Below are positions 28,029-38,983 of a stretch of 64,000 nucleotides of DNA, piece after piece. Position numbers and translations under genes: made by a program. The stretch spans positions 22,098 to 86,097 of the forward strand of contig NZ_CACSKB010000012.1 in the NCBI RefSeq assembly GCF_902706225.1. The letters run 5' to 3'. A model generated the notes under the pieces. It was not told the DNA's origin, did no database searches, and saw only the letters and a list, made by a program, of their open reading frames with translations. The stretch is from Microbacterium sp. 18062 (GTDB taxonomy: Bacteria > Actinomycetota > Actinomycetes > Actinomycetales > Microbacteriaceae). Every line of letters begins with the position of its first letter. The stretch's first letter is position 1.

Positions 28029-30143
28029 GTGGCACAAGAAGTGCTCACCGACCTCCACAAGGTCCGCAACATCGGCATCATGGCGCACATCGATGCCGGC
28101 AAGACGACGACGACCGAGCGCATCCTGTTCTACACGGGCGTCAACCACAAGATCGGCGAGACCCACGACGGTGCGGCGACGACGGACTGGATGGAGCAGG
28201 AGCAGGAGCGCGGCATCACGATCACGTCCGCCGCGGTGACCTGCTTCTGGGACAAGAACCAGATCAACATCATCGACACCCCCGGTCACGTGGACTTCAC
28301 CGTCGAGGTGGAGCGCTCGCTCCGCGTCCTCGACGGCGCCGTCGCCGTCTTCGACGGCAAGGAGGGCGTCGAGCCCCAGTCCGAGACCGTGTGGCGCCAG
28401 GCCGACAAGTACGACGTCCCCCGCATCTGCTTCGTCAACAAGATGGACAAGCTCGGCGCGGACTTCTACTTCACGGTCGACACGATCATCAACCGCCTGA
28501 AGGCGAAGCCGCTCGTGCTGCAGCTGCCGATCGGTGCGGAGAACGACTTCGTGGGCGTCGTCGACCTCGTCGAGATGCGCGCGCTGGTGTGGCCGGGCGA
28601 TGCCAAGGGTGACGTGACGATGGGCGCGAAGTACGAGATCCAGGAGATCCCGGCCGATCTGGTCGACCGTGCCGCGGAGTACCGTCAGCAGCTGCTGGAG
28701 ACCGTCGCAGAGTCCGACGACGTGCTGCTGGAGAAGTACTTCGGCGGCGAGGAGCTCACGGTCGCCGAGGTCAAGGGCGCCATCCGCAAGCTCACCGTCG
28801 CGGGCGAGCTCTACCCGGTCCTGTGCGGCTCCGCGTTCAAGAACCGCGGTGTGCAGCCGATGCTCGACGCGGTCGTGGACTACCTGCCGTCGCCCCTCGA
28901 CGTGCCGGCCATCGAGGCGCACGACCCGAAGGACGAGGAGATCGTCATCGAGCGTCACGCCGACCGCGAGGAGCCGTTCGCGGCGCTCGCGTTCAAGATC
29001 GTGACGCACCCGTTCTTCGGCCGCCTCACCTACATCCGCGTCTACTCGGGGCACCTCGACTCCGGCGCCCAGGTCGTCAACGCGACCAAGGGCAAGAAGG
29101 AGCGCATCGGGAAGATCTTCCAGATGCACGCCAACAAGGAGATGCCGGTCGACTCCGTCACCGCGGGCCACATCTATGCGGTCATCGGTCTGAAGGACAC
29201 CACCACCGGTGACACCCTGTCGGACTCGAACAACCAGGTCGTCCTCGAGTCGATGACGTTCCCGGAGCCGGTCATCGAGGTCGCGATCGAGCCGAAGACC
29301 AAGGCGGATCAGGAGAAGCTGGGCATCGCGATCCAGAAGCTGGCCGAGGAGGACCCGACCTTCCGCGTCGAGCAGAACGGCGAGACCGGCCAGACGGTCA
29401 TCAAGGGCATGGGCGAGCTGCACCTCGACATCCTCGTGGACCGCATGAAGCGCGAGTTCAAGGTCGAGGCGAACGTCGGAAAGCCGCAGGTCGCGTACCG
29501 CGAGACGATCCGCAAGGCCGTCGAGCGCCACGACTACACGCACAAGAAGCAGACCGGCGGCTCCGGCCAGTTCGCCAAGATCCAGTTCGCTCTCGAGCCG
29601 CTCGAGGTCACGGCCGAGAAGACCTACGAGTTCGAGAACAAGGTCACCGGTGGCCGCATCCCGCGCGAGTACATCTCGCCGACCGACCAGGGCTTCCAGG
29701 ACGCCATGAACGTCGGCGTGCTCGCCGGCTATCCCATGGTGGGCGTCAAGGCGATCCTGCTCGACGGCGCGTCGCACGACGTCGACTCGTCCGAGATGGC
29801 GTTCAAGATCGCCGGCTCCATGGGCTTCAAGGAGGCCGTCCGCAAGGCGAACCCGGTCATCCTCGAGCCGATCATGGCCGTCGAGGTGCGTACGCCCGAG
29901 GAGTACATGGGCGACGTCATCGGCGACCTGAACTCCCGCCGCGGTCAGATCCAGTCGATGGAGGATGCCGCCGGCGTCAAGGTCGTCCGGGCCAACGTGC
30001 CGCTGTCGGAGATGTTCGGCTACATCGGCGACCTCCGCTCGAAGACCTCCGGCCGCGCCGTGTACTCGATGGAGTTCGACAGCTACGCGGACGTCCCGCG
30101 TGCCGTGGCCGACGAGATCGTCCAGAAGAACAAGGGCGAGTAG
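28029..30143 (+). CDS. fusA: translation elongation factor G
   Basis: A 704-residue GTPase that translocates the ribosome. The GTG start at 28029 has ATAAGGAC upstream. G1 [12 protein letters not shown], the DTPGH motif and [10 protein letters not shown] are present, followed by the domain IV-V region ([17 protein letters not shown]). A normal full-length EF-G in the str operon. Confidence 0.99.
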   Translation: MAQEVLTDLHKVRNIGIMAHIDAGKTTTTERILFYTGVNHKIGETHDGAATTDWMEQEQERGITITSAAVTCFWDKNQINIIDTPGHVDFTVEVERSLRVLDGAVAVFDGKEGVEPQSETVWRQADKYDVPRICFVNKMDKLGADFYFTVDTIINRLKAKPLVLQLPIGAENDFVGVVDLVEMRALVWPGDAKGDVTMGAKYEIQEIPADLVDRAAEYRQQLLETVAESDDVLLEKYFGGEELTVAEVKGAIRKLTVAGELYPVLCGSAFKNRGVQPMLDAVVDYLPSPLDVPAIEAHDPKDEEIVIERHADREEPFAALAFKIVTHPFFGRLTYIRVYSGHLDSGAQVVNATKGKKERIGKIFQMHANKEMPVDSVTAGHIYAVIGLKDTTTGDTLSDSNNQVVLESMTFPEPVIEVAIEPKTKADQEKLGIAIQKLAEEDPTFRVEQNGETGQTVIKGMGELHLDILVDRMKREFKVEANVGKPQVAYRETIRKAVERHDYTHKKQTGGSGQFAKIQFALEPLEVTAEKTYEFENKVTGGRIPREYISPTDQGFQDAMNVGVLAGYPMVGVKAILLDGASHDVDSSEMAFKIAGSMGFKEAVRKANPVILEPIMAVEVRTPEEYMGDVIGDLNSRRGQIQSMEDAAGVKVVRANVPLSEMFGYIGDLRSKTSGRAVYSMEFDSYADVPRAVADEIVQKNKGE

Positions 30144-30162
30144 CCTCCGCCGGAGGCCTCGC

Positions 30163-30194
30163 CCGGGATGCGGCGGTCCGCCGCCGCATCCCGG
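30163..30194 (+). terminator. hairpin after fusA
   Basis: CCGGGATGCGGCGG (30163-30176) pairs over 14 bp with CCGCCGCATCCCGG (30181-30194), loop TCCG. It follows the fusA stop by about 20 nt and probably ends or attenuates the fusA transcript; tuf then needs its own promoter in the 150 nt beyond. Confidence 0.7.
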
Positions 30195-30346
30195 TTCCGC
30201 TGGTTCCCGTCGGGAGTCGATCGAAGCCTCCCGACGGGCTCACAACTTCACACCGCACTCTCTACTAAACTGAGAACCAACCCCGTAGCGAACCGGTCGC
30301 AAACCAGTGCCCGGGATCCCTACACAACCGTCCTGAGGAGGACCCA

Positions 30347-31540
30347 GTGGCTAAGGCCAAGTTCGAGCGGACCAAGCCGCACGTGAACATCGGAACGATC
30401 GGTCACGTCGACCACGGCAAGACCACGCTCACCGCCGCGATCTCGAAGGTGCTCGCCGACACGTACCCGTCGGCCACCAACGTCCAGCGCGACTTCGCGT
30501 CGATCGACTCCGCTCCCGAGGAGCGCCAGCGCGGCATCACGATCAACATCTCGCACGTCGAGTACGAGACCCCGAAGCGTCACTACGCCCACGTCGACGC
30601 CCCGGGCCACGCCGACTACATCAAGAACATGATCACCGGTGCCGCCCAGATGGACGGCGCGATCCTCGTGGTCGCCGCCACAGACGGCCCGATGGCCCAG
30701 ACGCGTGAGCACGTGCTGCTCGCCAAGCAGGTCGGCGTGCCCTACCTGCTCGTCGCGCTGAACAAGTCGGACGCCGTGGACGACGAGGAGATCCTGGAGC
30801 TCGTCGAGCTCGAGGTCCGCGAGCTGCTCTCCAGCCAGGACTTCGACGGCGACAACGCCCCGGTCGTCCGCGTCTCGGCGCTGAAGGCGCTCGAGGGCGA
30901 CGAGAAGTGGGTCCAGTCGATCGTCGACCTGGTCGCCGCGGTCGACGAGTCGATCCCGGAGCCGGTGCGCGACAAGGACAAGCCCTTCCTGATGCCGGTC
31001 GAGGACGTCTTCACGATCACCGGTCGTGGCACGGTCGTCACCGGTCGTGTCGAGCGCGGCATCCTGCCCATCAACTCCGAGGTCGAGATCGTGGGCCTGC
31101 GCCCGACGACCAAGACCACGGTCACGGGTATCGAGATGTTCCACAAGCAGCTCGACGAGGCATGGGCGGGCGAGAACGCCGGTCTGCTGCTGCGCGGCAC
31201 CAAGCGCGACGACGTCGAGCGCGGGCAGGTCATCGTCAAGCCGGGTTCGGTCACGCCGCACACCGACTTCGAGGGCACGGCGTACATCCTCTCCAAGGAG
31301 GAGGGCGGCCGTCACAACCCCTTCTACACGAACTACCGCCCGCAGTTCTACTTCCGCACGACCGACGTCACCGGCGTCATCACGCTGCCCGAGGGCACCG
31401 AGGTGGTCCTCCCGGGCGACACCGTCGAGTTGACGGTCGCGCTGATCCAGCCGATCGCCCTCGAAGAGGGTCTCGGCTTCGCGATCCGTGAGGGTGGCCG
31501 CACCGTCGGCGCCGGCACGGTCACGAAGATCGTCAAGTAG
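30347..31540 (+). CDS. tuf: translation elongation factor Tu
   Basis: A 397-residue GTPase that delivers aminoacyl-tRNA. The GTG start at 30347 is preceded by [16 protein letters not shown] (residues 19-27), DAPGHADY and NKSDAVDD define the GTP-binding site. Only one tuf is seen in the window. It ends before a G/C-rich terminator. Confidence 0.99.
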   Translation: MAKAKFERTKPHVNIGTIGHVDHGKTTLTAAISKVLADTYPSATNVQRDFASIDSAPEERQRGITINISHVEYETPKRHYAHVDAPGHADYIKNMITGAAQMDGAILVVAATDGPMAQTREHVLLAKQVGVPYLLVALNKSDAVDDEEILELVELEVRELLSSQDFDGDNAPVVRVSALKALEGDEKWVQSIVDLVAAVDESIPEPVRDKDKPFLMPVEDVFTITGRGTVVTGRVERGILPINSEVEIVGLRPTTKTTVTGIEMFHKQLDEAWAGENAGLLLRGTKRDDVERGQVIVKPGSVTPHTDFEGTAYILSKEEGGRHNPFYTNYRPQFYFRTTDVTGVITLPEGTEVVLPGDTVELTVALIQPIALEEGLGFAIREGGRTVGAGTVTKIVK

Positions 31541-31560
31541 CCGCGAGAATCCGCAGGATG

Positions 31561-31593
31561 AGCGGCCCCCGGACCCTCGGCCCGGGGGCCGCT
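31561..31593 (+). terminator. terminator after tuf
   Basis: AGCGGCCCCCGG (31561-31572) pairs with CCGGGGGCCGCT (31582-31593) and is followed by TCCTTCC. It lies 20 nt after the tuf stop and closes the str operon. Confidence 0.8.
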
Positions 31594-31649
31594 TCCTTCC
31601 TGCCGGACGTTTCGCGCAGGTAAAGAAACGTCACGGCCCCCCGCAGAAC

Positions 31650-31679
31650 TTGTGAATCGGCTGAACATGCCGCTAGTCT
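31650..31679 (+). promoter_or_regulatory. candidate promoter of the LPXTG protein gene
   Basis: TTGTGA (31650-31655), an 18-bp spacer and TAGTCT (31674-31679) lie about 97 nt before the start of the surface-protein gene and after the tuf terminator. A moderate match. Confidence 0.5.
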
Positions 31680-31775
31680 TCGGGTGGGGGTAGAAACCTA
31701 TGATTCGTCGTAGACCGCTCCCATGGCCTATTCCACGTCAATGAGGCTTCGCCTCAGACCCCCACGGAGATCATT

Positions 31776-32300
31776 ATGAAGAGCCTTCGCACAAAGATCG
31801 CTGCGGTCGTCATCGCGGTCGCAGCCATGGTTGCTGTCCCTGCCGCCGCCAACGCCTACACGCCGGTCGCCCCCGGCGGCACGAGTGTGACCGTCGCCCC
31901 CGGCGGCACCGTCACCGTCCCGTTCACGGGCTTCGCGCCGAACGAGAGTGTCAACTTCACCCTGACCGGTGAGAACGCCGCGGGCGCCACGCTTGCGGCC
32001 GTCAAGACGGTCGTCAACTCGACGTCTCTCACGAAGGCAGCTTCGTCGACGGGCGCCGTCTCGGTCACGGTCACGCTTCCGAGCAACGCGACCGGCACGT
32101 ACACCCTCACTGGTACGGGTGCGTCCTCGAACGCCTCCGCCACGGTCACCATCACGGCGTCGGCCGCCGGCGGCGGCCTGCCGGCCACCGGTGTCGACAG
32201 TGCGTCCCTCATGGGCGTCTGGATCGGCGGCGGCGTGCTCCTGCTCGGCGGTCTCGCCGTGACGGTGTTCGCGGTCCGTCGTCAGCGCCAGGGCGTCTGA
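31776..32300 (+). CDS. LPXTG-anchored secreted protein
   Basis: A 174-residue protein with an Ala-rich signal peptide (cleavage near AANA, residue 27) and a Gly/Thr/Val-rich beta-type domain (about 28-130). It ends with a class sortase signal: LPATG at 135-139, a hydrophobic helix (about 148-166) and the tail RRQRQ. It should be covalently attached to the cell wall by a sortase not encoded here. It is a single-gene unit with its own promoter and a perfect terminator between the str and S10 operons. The domain resembles small Ig-like repeats but no family is assigned. Confidence 0.85.
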   Translation: MKSLRTKIAAVVIAVAAMVAVPAAANAYTPVAPGGTSVTVAPGGTVTVPFTGFAPNESVNFTLTGENAAGATLAAVKTVVNSTSLTKAASSTGAVSVTVTLPSNATGTYTLTGTGASSNASATVTITASAAGGGLPATGVDSASLMGVWIGGGVLLLGGLAVTVFAVRRQRQGV

Positions 32301-32312
32301 CGCCTCACGTAG

Positions 32313-32358
32313 ACACGCAGAACCCCCGGGGCCATACGGCCCCGGGGGTTCTGCGTGT
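32313..32358 (+). terminator. perfect 21-bp hairpin terminator
   Basis: Arms 32313-32333 and 32338-32358 are fully complementary over 21 bp with loop ATAC. It begins 13 nt after the LPXTG gene stop and insulates that gene from the S10 operon. Confidence 0.85.
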
Positions 32359-32418
32359 GTCCGGACGGTGTTCCGACCGCCCGGCGCCGCGGACGAGCCC
32401 GGCATCCTCCAGGATGCC

Positions 32419-32470
32419 GCGACACGCCGATCGCGACACGCCCGAGTTTGCGACACGCCCGGGCGACACG
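32419..32470. repeat. four direct repeats of GCGACACG(CC) over the S10 promoter
   Basis: GCGACACGCC occurs at 32419-32428, 32433-32442 and 32450-32459, and GCGACACG again at 32463-32470. Start-to-start spacings are 14, 17 and 13 bp. The last two lie in the -35/-10 spacer of the S10 operon promoter, so bound protein would directly affect transcription. Confidence 0.6.
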
Positions 32471-32476
32471 TAGACT
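32448..32476 (+). promoter_or_regulatory. S10 operon promoter
   Basis: TTGCGA (32448-32453), a 17-bp spacer and TAGACT (32471-32476) fit a housekeeping promoter. Transcription would begin near 32483, giving a leader of about 345 nt before rpsJ. Confidence 0.7.
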
Positions 32477-32826
32477 GTTCAGGTTCCACATTCCGGCGGC
32501 TCACGCCCCGGATCACTGCCAGGGCAGTGCATAGGCGGCGCGAGAGCGCGACGGCCTAGGCCGCGGGCAGCAGAACTCGTACTGAGCGAAGGCGTAAGCC
32601 CGAGACGAAGTGCATCACATCCCACACCACGCGACCCGGAGACGGGCGCTTCGCGCGTGCGAGGTGCGGGACCGGGGCCACCGGCTCCGGTCTGACATGA
32701 GAACAGTGGTGCCGACTCCCCGTGAGAGCGGGGGGAGTGCCCTGGCGCGAAAGCGTCACCGTGCGTCCGATGCCCTGCCGCCGAACAGGCGCAGAGGTAT
32801 GACGCGAGAAAGAGAGTGAGCAGACA
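32477..32826 (+). promoter_or_regulatory. long S10 operon leader
   Basis: About 345 untranslated nucleotides before rpsJ contain several potential stems, including ACTGCC/GGCAGT near 32516-32529 and CCGGGGCCACCGG near 32673. In enterobacteria an S10 leader is the target of L4 autoregulation. A comparable role here is possible, but no known leader class was recognised. Confidence 0.45.
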
Positions 32827-33135
32827 ATGGCGGGACAGAAGATCCGCATTCGCCTGAAGTCGTACGATCACGCGGGGCTCGACAGCTCGGCGCGCAAGAT
32901 CGTCGACACCGTGACCCGTGCCGGCGCGACGGTCGTGGGCCCCGTGCCCCTGCCGACCGAGAAGAACGTCGTCGTCGTCATCCGGTCGCCGCACAAGTAC
33001 AAGGACAGCCGCGAGCACTTCGAGATGCGCACCCACAAGCGCCTCATCGACATCATCGACCCGACGCCCAAGGCCGTCGACTCGCTGATGCGTCTCGACC
33101 TCCCGGCCGATGTCAACATCGAGATCAAGCTCTGA
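32827..33135 (+). CDS. rpsJ: 30S ribosomal protein S10
   Basis: A 102-residue protein of the 30S head (also the transcription antitermination factor NusE). It shows [14 protein letters not shown] and [12 protein letters not shown]. First gene of the long ribosomal-protein cluster; 8 nt separate it from rplC. Confidence 0.99.
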   Translation: MAGQKIRIRLKSYDHAGLDSSARKIVDTVTRAGATVVGPVPLPTEKNVVVVIRSPHKYKDSREHFEMRTHKRLIDIIDPTPKAVDSLMRLDLPADVNIEIKL

Positions 33136-33143
33136 GGCTCGAC

Positions 33144-33803
33144 ATGGCTGACATCAACTCCAAGATCTCCCAGGGCCTTCTCGGCACCAAGCTCGGCATG
33201 ACGCAGGTCTGGAACGAGCAGGGCAAGCTCGTCCCGGTCACGGTCATCCAGATCACCCCGAACGTCGTCACGCAGGTGCGCACGCCCGAGAAGGACGGCT
33301 ACAACGCCGTCCAGATCGCCGCCGGCCAGATCGACCCGCGCAAGGTCACGAAGCCCCTCGAGGGCCACTTCGACGCAGCGGGCGTCACCCCGCGTCGCCA
33401 CGTCACCGAGATCCGCACCGCGAACGCCGCTGACTACTCACTCGGTCAGGAGCTCACGGTCGACGGCGTCTTCGATGCCGGACAGCGGGTCGACGTGGTC
33501 GGCACCAGCAAGGGCAAGGGCACCGCCGGCGTCATGAAGCGCCACAACTTCAAGGGTGTGTCCGCCTCGCACGGTTCGCACCGCAACCACCGCAAGCCCG
33601 GCTCGATCGGCGCATCGTCGACCCCGAGCCGCGTCTTCAAGGGCATGCGCATGGCCGGCCGTATGGGTGGCGAGCGCGTGACCGTCCTCAACCTGACGGT
33701 GCACGCCGTCGACGCCGAGAAGGGTCTGCTGCTCGTCAAGGGCGCCGTCCCCGGCGCGCGTGGCCGCATCGTCTACGTCCGCAACGCAGTGAAGGGGGCC
33801 TGA
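33144..33803 (+). CDS. rplC: 50S ribosomal protein L3
   Basis: A 219-residue protein near the peptidyl-transferase centre, with [16 protein letters not shown] and the conserved loop [14 protein letters not shown]. Usual length. It ends 4 nt before rplD. Confidence 0.99.
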   Translation: MADINSKISQGLLGTKLGMTQVWNEQGKLVPVTVIQITPNVVTQVRTPEKDGYNAVQIAAGQIDPRKVTKPLEGHFDAAGVTPRRHVTEIRTANAADYSLGQELTVDGVFDAGQRVDVVGTSKGKGTAGVMKRHNFKGVSASHGSHRNHRKPGSIGASSTPSRVFKGMRMAGRMGGERVTVLNLTVHAVDAEKGLLLVKGAVPGARGRIVYVRNAVKGA

Positions 33804-33807
33804 GCAC

Positions 33808-34467
33808 ATGGCTGACTCGACTCTCGCGCTCGACGTCCAGGCCGCCGGCGGAAAGACGACCGGTTCGGTCGAGCTGCCCGCCGAGCTGTTCGACGTCAAG
33901 ACGAACATCCCGCTCATCCACCAGGTCGTCGTGGCGCAGCTCGCCGCGGCACGCCAGGGCACGCACTCGACCAAGCGTCGTGGCGAGGTCTCCGGCGCCG
34001 GCCGCAAGCCGTTCAAGCAGAAGGGCACCGGTAACGCCCGTCAGGGCTCGATCCGCGCCCCGCACATGACCGGCGGTGGCATCGTCCACGGTCCGAAGCC
34101 GCGCAACTACTCGCAGCGCACCCCCAAGAAGATGGTCGCAGCGGCCCTTCTCGGCGCGCTGAGCGACCGCGCCCGCGGCGAGCGTCTGCACATCGTGGAG
34201 ACCTTCGGCATCGAGGGCGTGCCCTCGACCAAGACCGCCGCGACCGTGCTCGCCACCCTCGCGCCGACGAAGAACGTCCTCGTCGTCATCGAGCGTGGCG
34301 ACGAGATCAGCGTGAAGAGCGTGCGCAACCTCGCGTACGTCCACGTGCTGACCTTCGACCAGCTGAACGCCTACGACGTGCTCGTCTCCGACGACATCGT
34401 CTTCACCAAGGCCGCCTTCGACGCCTTCGTCGCGTCGAAGACCGCCACCGAGGAGGTCTCGGCATGA
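33808..34467 (+). CDS. rplD: 50S ribosomal protein L4
   Basis: A 219-residue protein whose extended loop lines the exit tunnel. Motifs [19 protein letters not shown] and [14 protein letters not shown] are present. In enterobacteria L4 represses the S10 operon; the long leader here may be its target. The stop overlaps rplW by 4 nt. Confidence 0.98.
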   Translation: MADSTLALDVQAAGGKTTGSVELPAELFDVKTNIPLIHQVVVAQLAAARQGTHSTKRRGEVSGAGRKPFKQKGTGNARQGSIRAPHMTGGGIVHGPKPRNYSQRTPKKMVAAALLGALSDRARGERLHIVETFGIEGVPSTKTAATVLATLAPTKNVLVVIERGDEISVKSVRNLAYVHVLTFDQLNAYDVLVSDDIVFTKAAFDAFVASKTATEEVSA

Positions 34468-34763
34468 CCGCCGTGAACAAGGACCCGCGCGACATCATCC
34501 TGAAGCCGGTCGTCTCGGAGAAGAGCTACGGTCTCATCGACGAGGGTAAGTACACGTTCTACGTGGATACCCGCGCGACGAAGACCGAGATCAAGCTCGC
34601 CATCGAGAAGATCTTCGGCGTCAAGGTCGCTTCGGTCAACACGATCAACCGCGTCGGCAAGGTCCGCCGCACCCGCTTCGGCGCAGGCAAGCGCAAGGAC
34701 ACCAAGCGCGCGATCGTCACGCTGAAGTCGGGCACCATCGACATCTTCACGGCAGTCGGCTGA
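34464..34763 (+). CDS. rplW: 50S ribosomal protein L23
   Basis: A 99-residue protein at the tunnel exit, the docking site for trigger factor and [17 protein letters not shown] and the [10 protein letters not shown] helix identify it. It starts within the rplD stop (ATGA), so translation is coupled. Confidence 0.98.
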   Translation: MTAVNKDPRDIILKPVVSEKSYGLIDEGKYTFYVDTRATKTEIKLAIEKIFGVKVASVNTINRVGKVRRTRFGAGKRKDTKRAIVTLKSGTIDIFTAVG

Positions 34764-34787
34764 CGGTCGGGATAGAGGACACAGATT

Positions 34788-35627
<840 letters not shown>

Positions 35628-35637
35628 GGAACAGAAG

Positions 35638-35919
35638 ATGCCACGCAGTCTTAAGAAGGGCCCCTTCGTCGACGAGCACCTGCTTCGCAAGGTCGTGTCG
35701 CAGAACGAGGCGGGTACCAAGAACGTCATCAAGACCTGGTCGCGGAGATCGATGATCGTCCCGGCCATGCTCGGCCACACGATCGCCGTGCACGACGGAC
35801 GCAAGCACATCCCCGTGTTCGTGACCGAGACCATGGTCGGCCACAAGCTGGGCGAGTTCTCGCCCACCCGCACCTTCCGCGGCCACGTGAAGGACGACAA
35901 GAAGGGCCGCCGCCGCTGA
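35638..35919 (+). CDS. rpsS: 30S ribosomal protein S19
   Basis: A 93-residue protein from the ATG at 35638 ([15 protein letters not shown]); an upstream GTG at 35488 in the same frame lies inside rplB and is ignored. Contains the 16S contact [18 protein letters not shown]. Usual length. Confidence 0.99.
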   Translation: MPRSLKKGPFVDEHLLRKVVSQNEAGTKNVIKTWSRRSMIVPAMLGHTIAVHDGRKHIPVFVTETMVGHKLGEFSPTRTFRGHVKDDKKGRRR

Positions 35920-35944
35920 CGCGGAGGCGCATAGAGGAGAAGAA

Positions 35945-36340
35945 ATGGTGGAGTCCATCGCACGCGTGCGACACATCCGCGTGACCCCTCAGAAGGCTCG
36001 TCGTGTCGTCGCGCTCATCAAGGGGAAGCAGGCCGAAGAGGCCCTCGCCATCCTGAAGTTCGCGCCGCAGAGCGCCAGCGAGCCGATCTACAAGCTCGTG
36101 GCCTCGGCGGTCGCCAACGCTCGGGTGAAGGCGGACAAGGAGAACGAGTTCCTCGACGAGCAGGACCTGTTCATCAAGAACGCGTTCGTCGACGAGGGCA
36201 CGACGCTCAAGCGGTTCCGGCCGCGGGCCCAGGGTCGCGCCTTCCAGATCAAGAAGCGCACCAGCCACATCACGGTCGTCCTGTCGACCCCCGACGTGGC
36301 AGAGTCCGCTCCGGCAAGTTCCAAGAAGGCGAGCAAGTAA
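35945..36340 (+). CDS. rplV: 50S ribosomal protein L22
   Basis: A 131-residue tunnel-lining protein with [15 protein letters not shown] and the beta-hairpin region [17 protein letters not shown]. Its stop shares a base with the rpsC start (TAATG). Confidence 0.98.
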   Translation: MVESIARVRHIRVTPQKARRVVALIKGKQAEEALAILKFAPQSASEPIYKLVASAVANARVKADKENEFLDEQDLFIKNAFVDEGTTLKRFRPRAQGRAFQIKKRTSHITVVLSTPDVAESAPASSKKASK

Positions 36341-37101
36341 TGGGACAGAAAGTCAACCCGTACGGCTTCCGCCTCGGCATCACCACCGACCACGTGTCGC
36401 GGTGGTTCTCCGACTCGACGAAGCCGGGCCAGCGCTACGCCGACTATGTGGCCGAGGACATCAAGATCCGTAAGCTCCTGCTGACGAGCCTCGACCGCGC
36501 GGGCGTCAGCAACATCGAGATCGAGCGCACGCGCGACCGCGTCCGCGTCGACATCCACACCGCGCGTCCGGGCATCGTCATCGGTCGCCGCGGCGCTGAG
36601 GCGGAGCGCATCCGCGGCGACCTCGAGAAGCTGACCGGAAAGCAGATCCAGCTCAACATCCTCGAGGTGAAGAACCCCGAGGCCGACGCCCAGCTGGTCG
36701 CGCAGGGCATCGCCGAGCAGCTCTCCGCGCGTGTGGCCTTCCGCCGCGCGATGCGCAAGGGTCTGCAGGGCGCGCAGCGCGCCGGGGCCAAGGGCATCCG
36801 GATCCAGGTCTCGGGTCGCCTCGGCGGCGCCGAGATGAGCCGGTCGGAGTTCTACCGTGAGGGTCGTGTGCCGCTGCACACGCTGCGCGCGAACATCGAC
36901 TACGGCTTCTACGAGGCCAAGACCACCTTCGGCCGCATCGGCGTGAAGGTCTGGATCTACAAGGGCGATCTGACCAACAAGGAGCTCGCCCGCGAGCAGG
37001 CCAACGCCCCGAAGTCCCCGCGCGGTCGTGACGACCGCGGCGGTGACCGTCGTCGCGGCCCCCGCAACGAGGCCCCTGTCGCAGAAGGAGCGTCTGCCTG
37101 A
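36340..37101 (+). CDS. rpsC: 30S ribosomal protein S3
   Basis: A 253-residue protein at the mRNA entry, with [14 protein letters not shown], a KH domain ([15 protein letters not shown]) and a C-terminal domain ending in [10 protein letters not shown] basic low-complexity tail ([13 protein letters not shown]) follows. Overlaps rplP by one base. Confidence 0.98.
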   Translation: MGQKVNPYGFRLGITTDHVSRWFSDSTKPGQRYADYVAEDIKIRKLLLTSLDRAGVSNIEIERTRDRVRVDIHTARPGIVIGRRGAEAERIRGDLEKLTGKQIQLNILEVKNPEADAQLVAQGIAEQLSARVAFRRAMRKGLQGAQRAGAKGIRIQVSGRLGGAEMSRSEFYREGRVPLHTLRANIDYGFYEAKTTFGRIGVKVWIYKGDLTNKELAREQANAPKSPRGRDDRGGDRRRGPRNEAPVAEGASA

Positions 37102-37520
37102 TGCTTATCCCCCGTAAGGTCAAGTACCGCAAGCAGCACCACCCCGGGCGATCCGGTCAGGCGACCGGTGGCACGAAGGTGTCGTTCGGCGAGTACGGCA
37201 TCCAGGCCTTGACCCCCGCCTACGTGACGAACCGTCAGATCGAGTCCGCTCGTATCGCCCTGACCCGTCACATCAAGCGCGGTGGCAAGGTGTGGATCAA
37301 CATCTACCCGGACCGTCCGCTCACCAAGAAGCCGGCTGAGACCCGCATGGGCTCCGGCAAGGGCTCGCCCGAATGGTGGGTTGCGAACGTCAAGCCGGGT
37401 CGTGTGCTGTTCGAGGTGTCCGGCGTCGATGAGTCGCTGGCCCGCGAGGCTCTGACCCGTGCCATCCACAAGCTGCCGCTCAAGGCACGCATCATCAAGC
37501 GCGAGGAGGGCGACGCATAA
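37101..37520 (+). CDS. rplP: 50S ribosomal protein L16
   Basis: A 139-residue protein near the A site, with [13 protein letters not shown] and [18 protein letters not shown]. Usual length. The TAATG junction couples it to rpmC. Confidence 0.99.
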   Translation: MLIPRKVKYRKQHHPGRSGQATGGTKVSFGEYGIQALTPAYVTNRQIESARIALTRHIKRGGKVWINIYPDRPLTKKPAETRMGSGKGSPEWWVANVKPGRVLFEVSGVDESLAREALTRAIHKLPLKARIIKREEGDA

Positions 37521-37837
37521 TGGCGATCGGCACCAAGCAGCTCGCCCCGAGCGAGCTCGACACGTTCGAAGACCAGCGCCTCGTCGAGGAGCTGCGCAAG
37601 GCCAAGGAAGAGCTGTTCAACCTGCGCTTCCAGTCGGCCACCGGCCAGCTCGAGAGCCACGGCCGCATCCGCGCCGTGAAGCGCGACATCGCACGGCTGT
37701 ACACGGTGATCCGCGAGCGCGAGCTCGGGATCCGTGCCACGCCCGTCGCGGCGGCGCCGGCTCCCTCGAAGGCGAAGAAGACGAAGGCGAAGAAGACCGA
37801 GGACGCCTCGGCCGACGCCGAAGGAGAGGCTGAGTGA
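37520..37837 (+). CDS. rpmC: 50S ribosomal protein L29 with Lys/Ala-rich tail
   Basis: A 105-residue protein; the core ([21 protein letters not shown]) is standard, while about 35 residues of Lys/Ala/Glu-rich tail ([18 protein letters not shown]) extend it beyond the usual 65-75 residues. Ends TGATG into rpsQ. Confidence 0.97.
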   Translation: MAIGTKQLAPSELDTFEDQRLVEELRKAKEELFNLRFQSATGQLESHGRIRAVKRDIARLYTVIRERELGIRATPVAAAPAPSKAKKTKAKKTEDASADAEGEAE

Positions 37838-38169
37838 TGGCCACCACGAAGAAGGCTGCCGCCGAAGAGCAGACCACCGGGCACGAGAGCTCCGCGCACG
37901 ACGTCCGCGACGTCAACGCCCGTGGCTACCGCAAGGCGCGCCGCGGCTACGTCGTCAGCGACAAGATGGACAAGACCATCGTCGTCGAGGTCGAGGACCG
38001 CGTGAAGCACCCGCTGTACGGCAAGGTCATTCGCCGCACCTCCAAGGTGAAGGCGCACGACGAGACCAACTCGGCCGGCATCGGCGACCTCGTCGTCATC
38101 AACGAGACCCGTCCGCTGAGCGCCACCAAGCGCTGGCGCCTGGTCGAGATCGTCGAGAAGGCCAAGTAA
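37837..38169 (+). CDS. rpsQ: 30S ribosomal protein S17
   Basis: A 110-residue protein from the ATG at 37837, which shares its A with the rpmC stop. A 25-residue acidic/Ala extension precedes the core ([19 protein letters not shown]). Last gene before a hairpin that separates it from rplN, the classical S10/spc boundary. Confidence 0.97.
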   Translation: MATTKKAAAEEQTTGHESSAHDVRDVNARGYRKARRGYVVSDKMDKTIVVEVEDRVKHPLYGKVIRRTSKVKAHDETNSAGIGDLVVINETRPLSATKRWRLVEIVEKAK

Positions 38170-38191
38170 GGCCCCCCAATCCGGTCCCTGC

Positions 38192-38233
38192 CCTTCGTCC
38201 CGCTTCGCTCGCTCAGGAATCGCGAGACGAAGG
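38192..38233 (+). repeat. hairpin between rpsQ and rplN
   Basis: CCTTCGTC (38192-38199) pairs with GACGAAGG (38226-38233). The loop contains CGCTTCGCTCGCTCAGGAA, similar to words in other intergenic regions of the window. It sits at the S10/spc boundary and may attenuate or process the transcript. Confidence 0.5.
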
Positions 38234-38252
38234 CAAACCCAAGGAGTAAGAA

Positions 38253-38621
38253 GTGATTCAGAACGAATCCCGCCTGAAGGTCGCCGACAACACCGGCGCC
38301 AAGGAGCTGCTCACGATCCGTGTGCTCGGCGGCTCCAACCGGCGTTACGCGGGCGTGGGCGACGTCATCGTCGCCACCGTCAAGGACGCGATCCCGGGCG
38401 GAAACGTCAAGAAGGGCGACGTGGTCAAGGCCGTCGTCGTCCGCACTGTCAAGCAGACCCGTCGTCCCGACGGTTCCTACATCAAGTTCGACGAGAACGC
38501 CGCCGTCATCCTGAAGAGCGACGGGGAGCCTCGCGGCACCCGTATCTTCGGGCCGGTCGGCCGTGAGCTTCGTGACAAGAAGTTCATGAAGATCGTCTCG
38601 CTGGCCCCGGAGGTCATCTGA
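38253..38621 (+). CDS. rplN: 50S ribosomal protein L14
   Basis: A 122-residue protein starting with GTG at 38253 after AAGGAG. Contains [16 protein letters not shown] and [10 protein letters not shown]; contacts the 30S subunit. First gene of the spc group. Confidence 0.98.
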   Translation: MIQNESRLKVADNTGAKELLTIRVLGGSNRRYAGVGDVIVATVKDAIPGGNVKKGDVVKAVVVRTVKQTRRPDGSYIKFDENAAVILKSDGEPRGTRIFGPVGRELRDKKFMKIVSLAPEVI

Positions 38622-38623
38622 TC

Positions 38624-38983
38624 ATGGCGAAGATCAAGAAGGGTGACCTGGTTCAGGTCATCACGGGCGCAAAGCCCGAGCGCGGCGGCGACCGCGGCAA
38701 GCAGGGCAAGGTCCTCGAGGTCCTGGCCGAGCAGAACCGCGTCATCGTCGAGGGCGTGAACTACGTCACCAAGCACACCCGCGTGGGCCAGACCCAGCGC
38801 GGCACCAAGACGGGCGGCATCGAGACCTTCGAGGCTCCCATCCACATCTCCAACGTCGCCGTCGTAGACCCCTCGACCAAGAAGCCGACCCGCGTCGGCC
38901 ATCGGGTCGAGGAGCAGACGAAGGACGGCGTGAAGCGCACCGTCCGCGTGCGCTTCGCGAAGAAGTCAGGTAAGGACCTCTGA
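38624..38983 (+). CDS. rplX: 50S ribosomal protein L24
   Basis: A 119-residue assembly-initiator protein with the KOW motif ([25 protein letters not shown]). Its stop overlaps the rplE start by one base (TGATG). Confidence 0.98.
   Translation: MAKIKKGDLVQVITGAKPERGGDRGKQGKVLEVLAEQNRVIVEGVNYVTKHTRVGQTQRGTKTGGIETFEAPIHISNVAVVDPSTKKPTRVGHRVEEQTKDGVKRTVRVRFAKKSGKDL

Noticed and set aside
30195..30346. Promoter of tuf
   Set aside because: TACTAA with a weak -35 (TCACAA) is visible near 30260, but the match is too poor to list as a feature.
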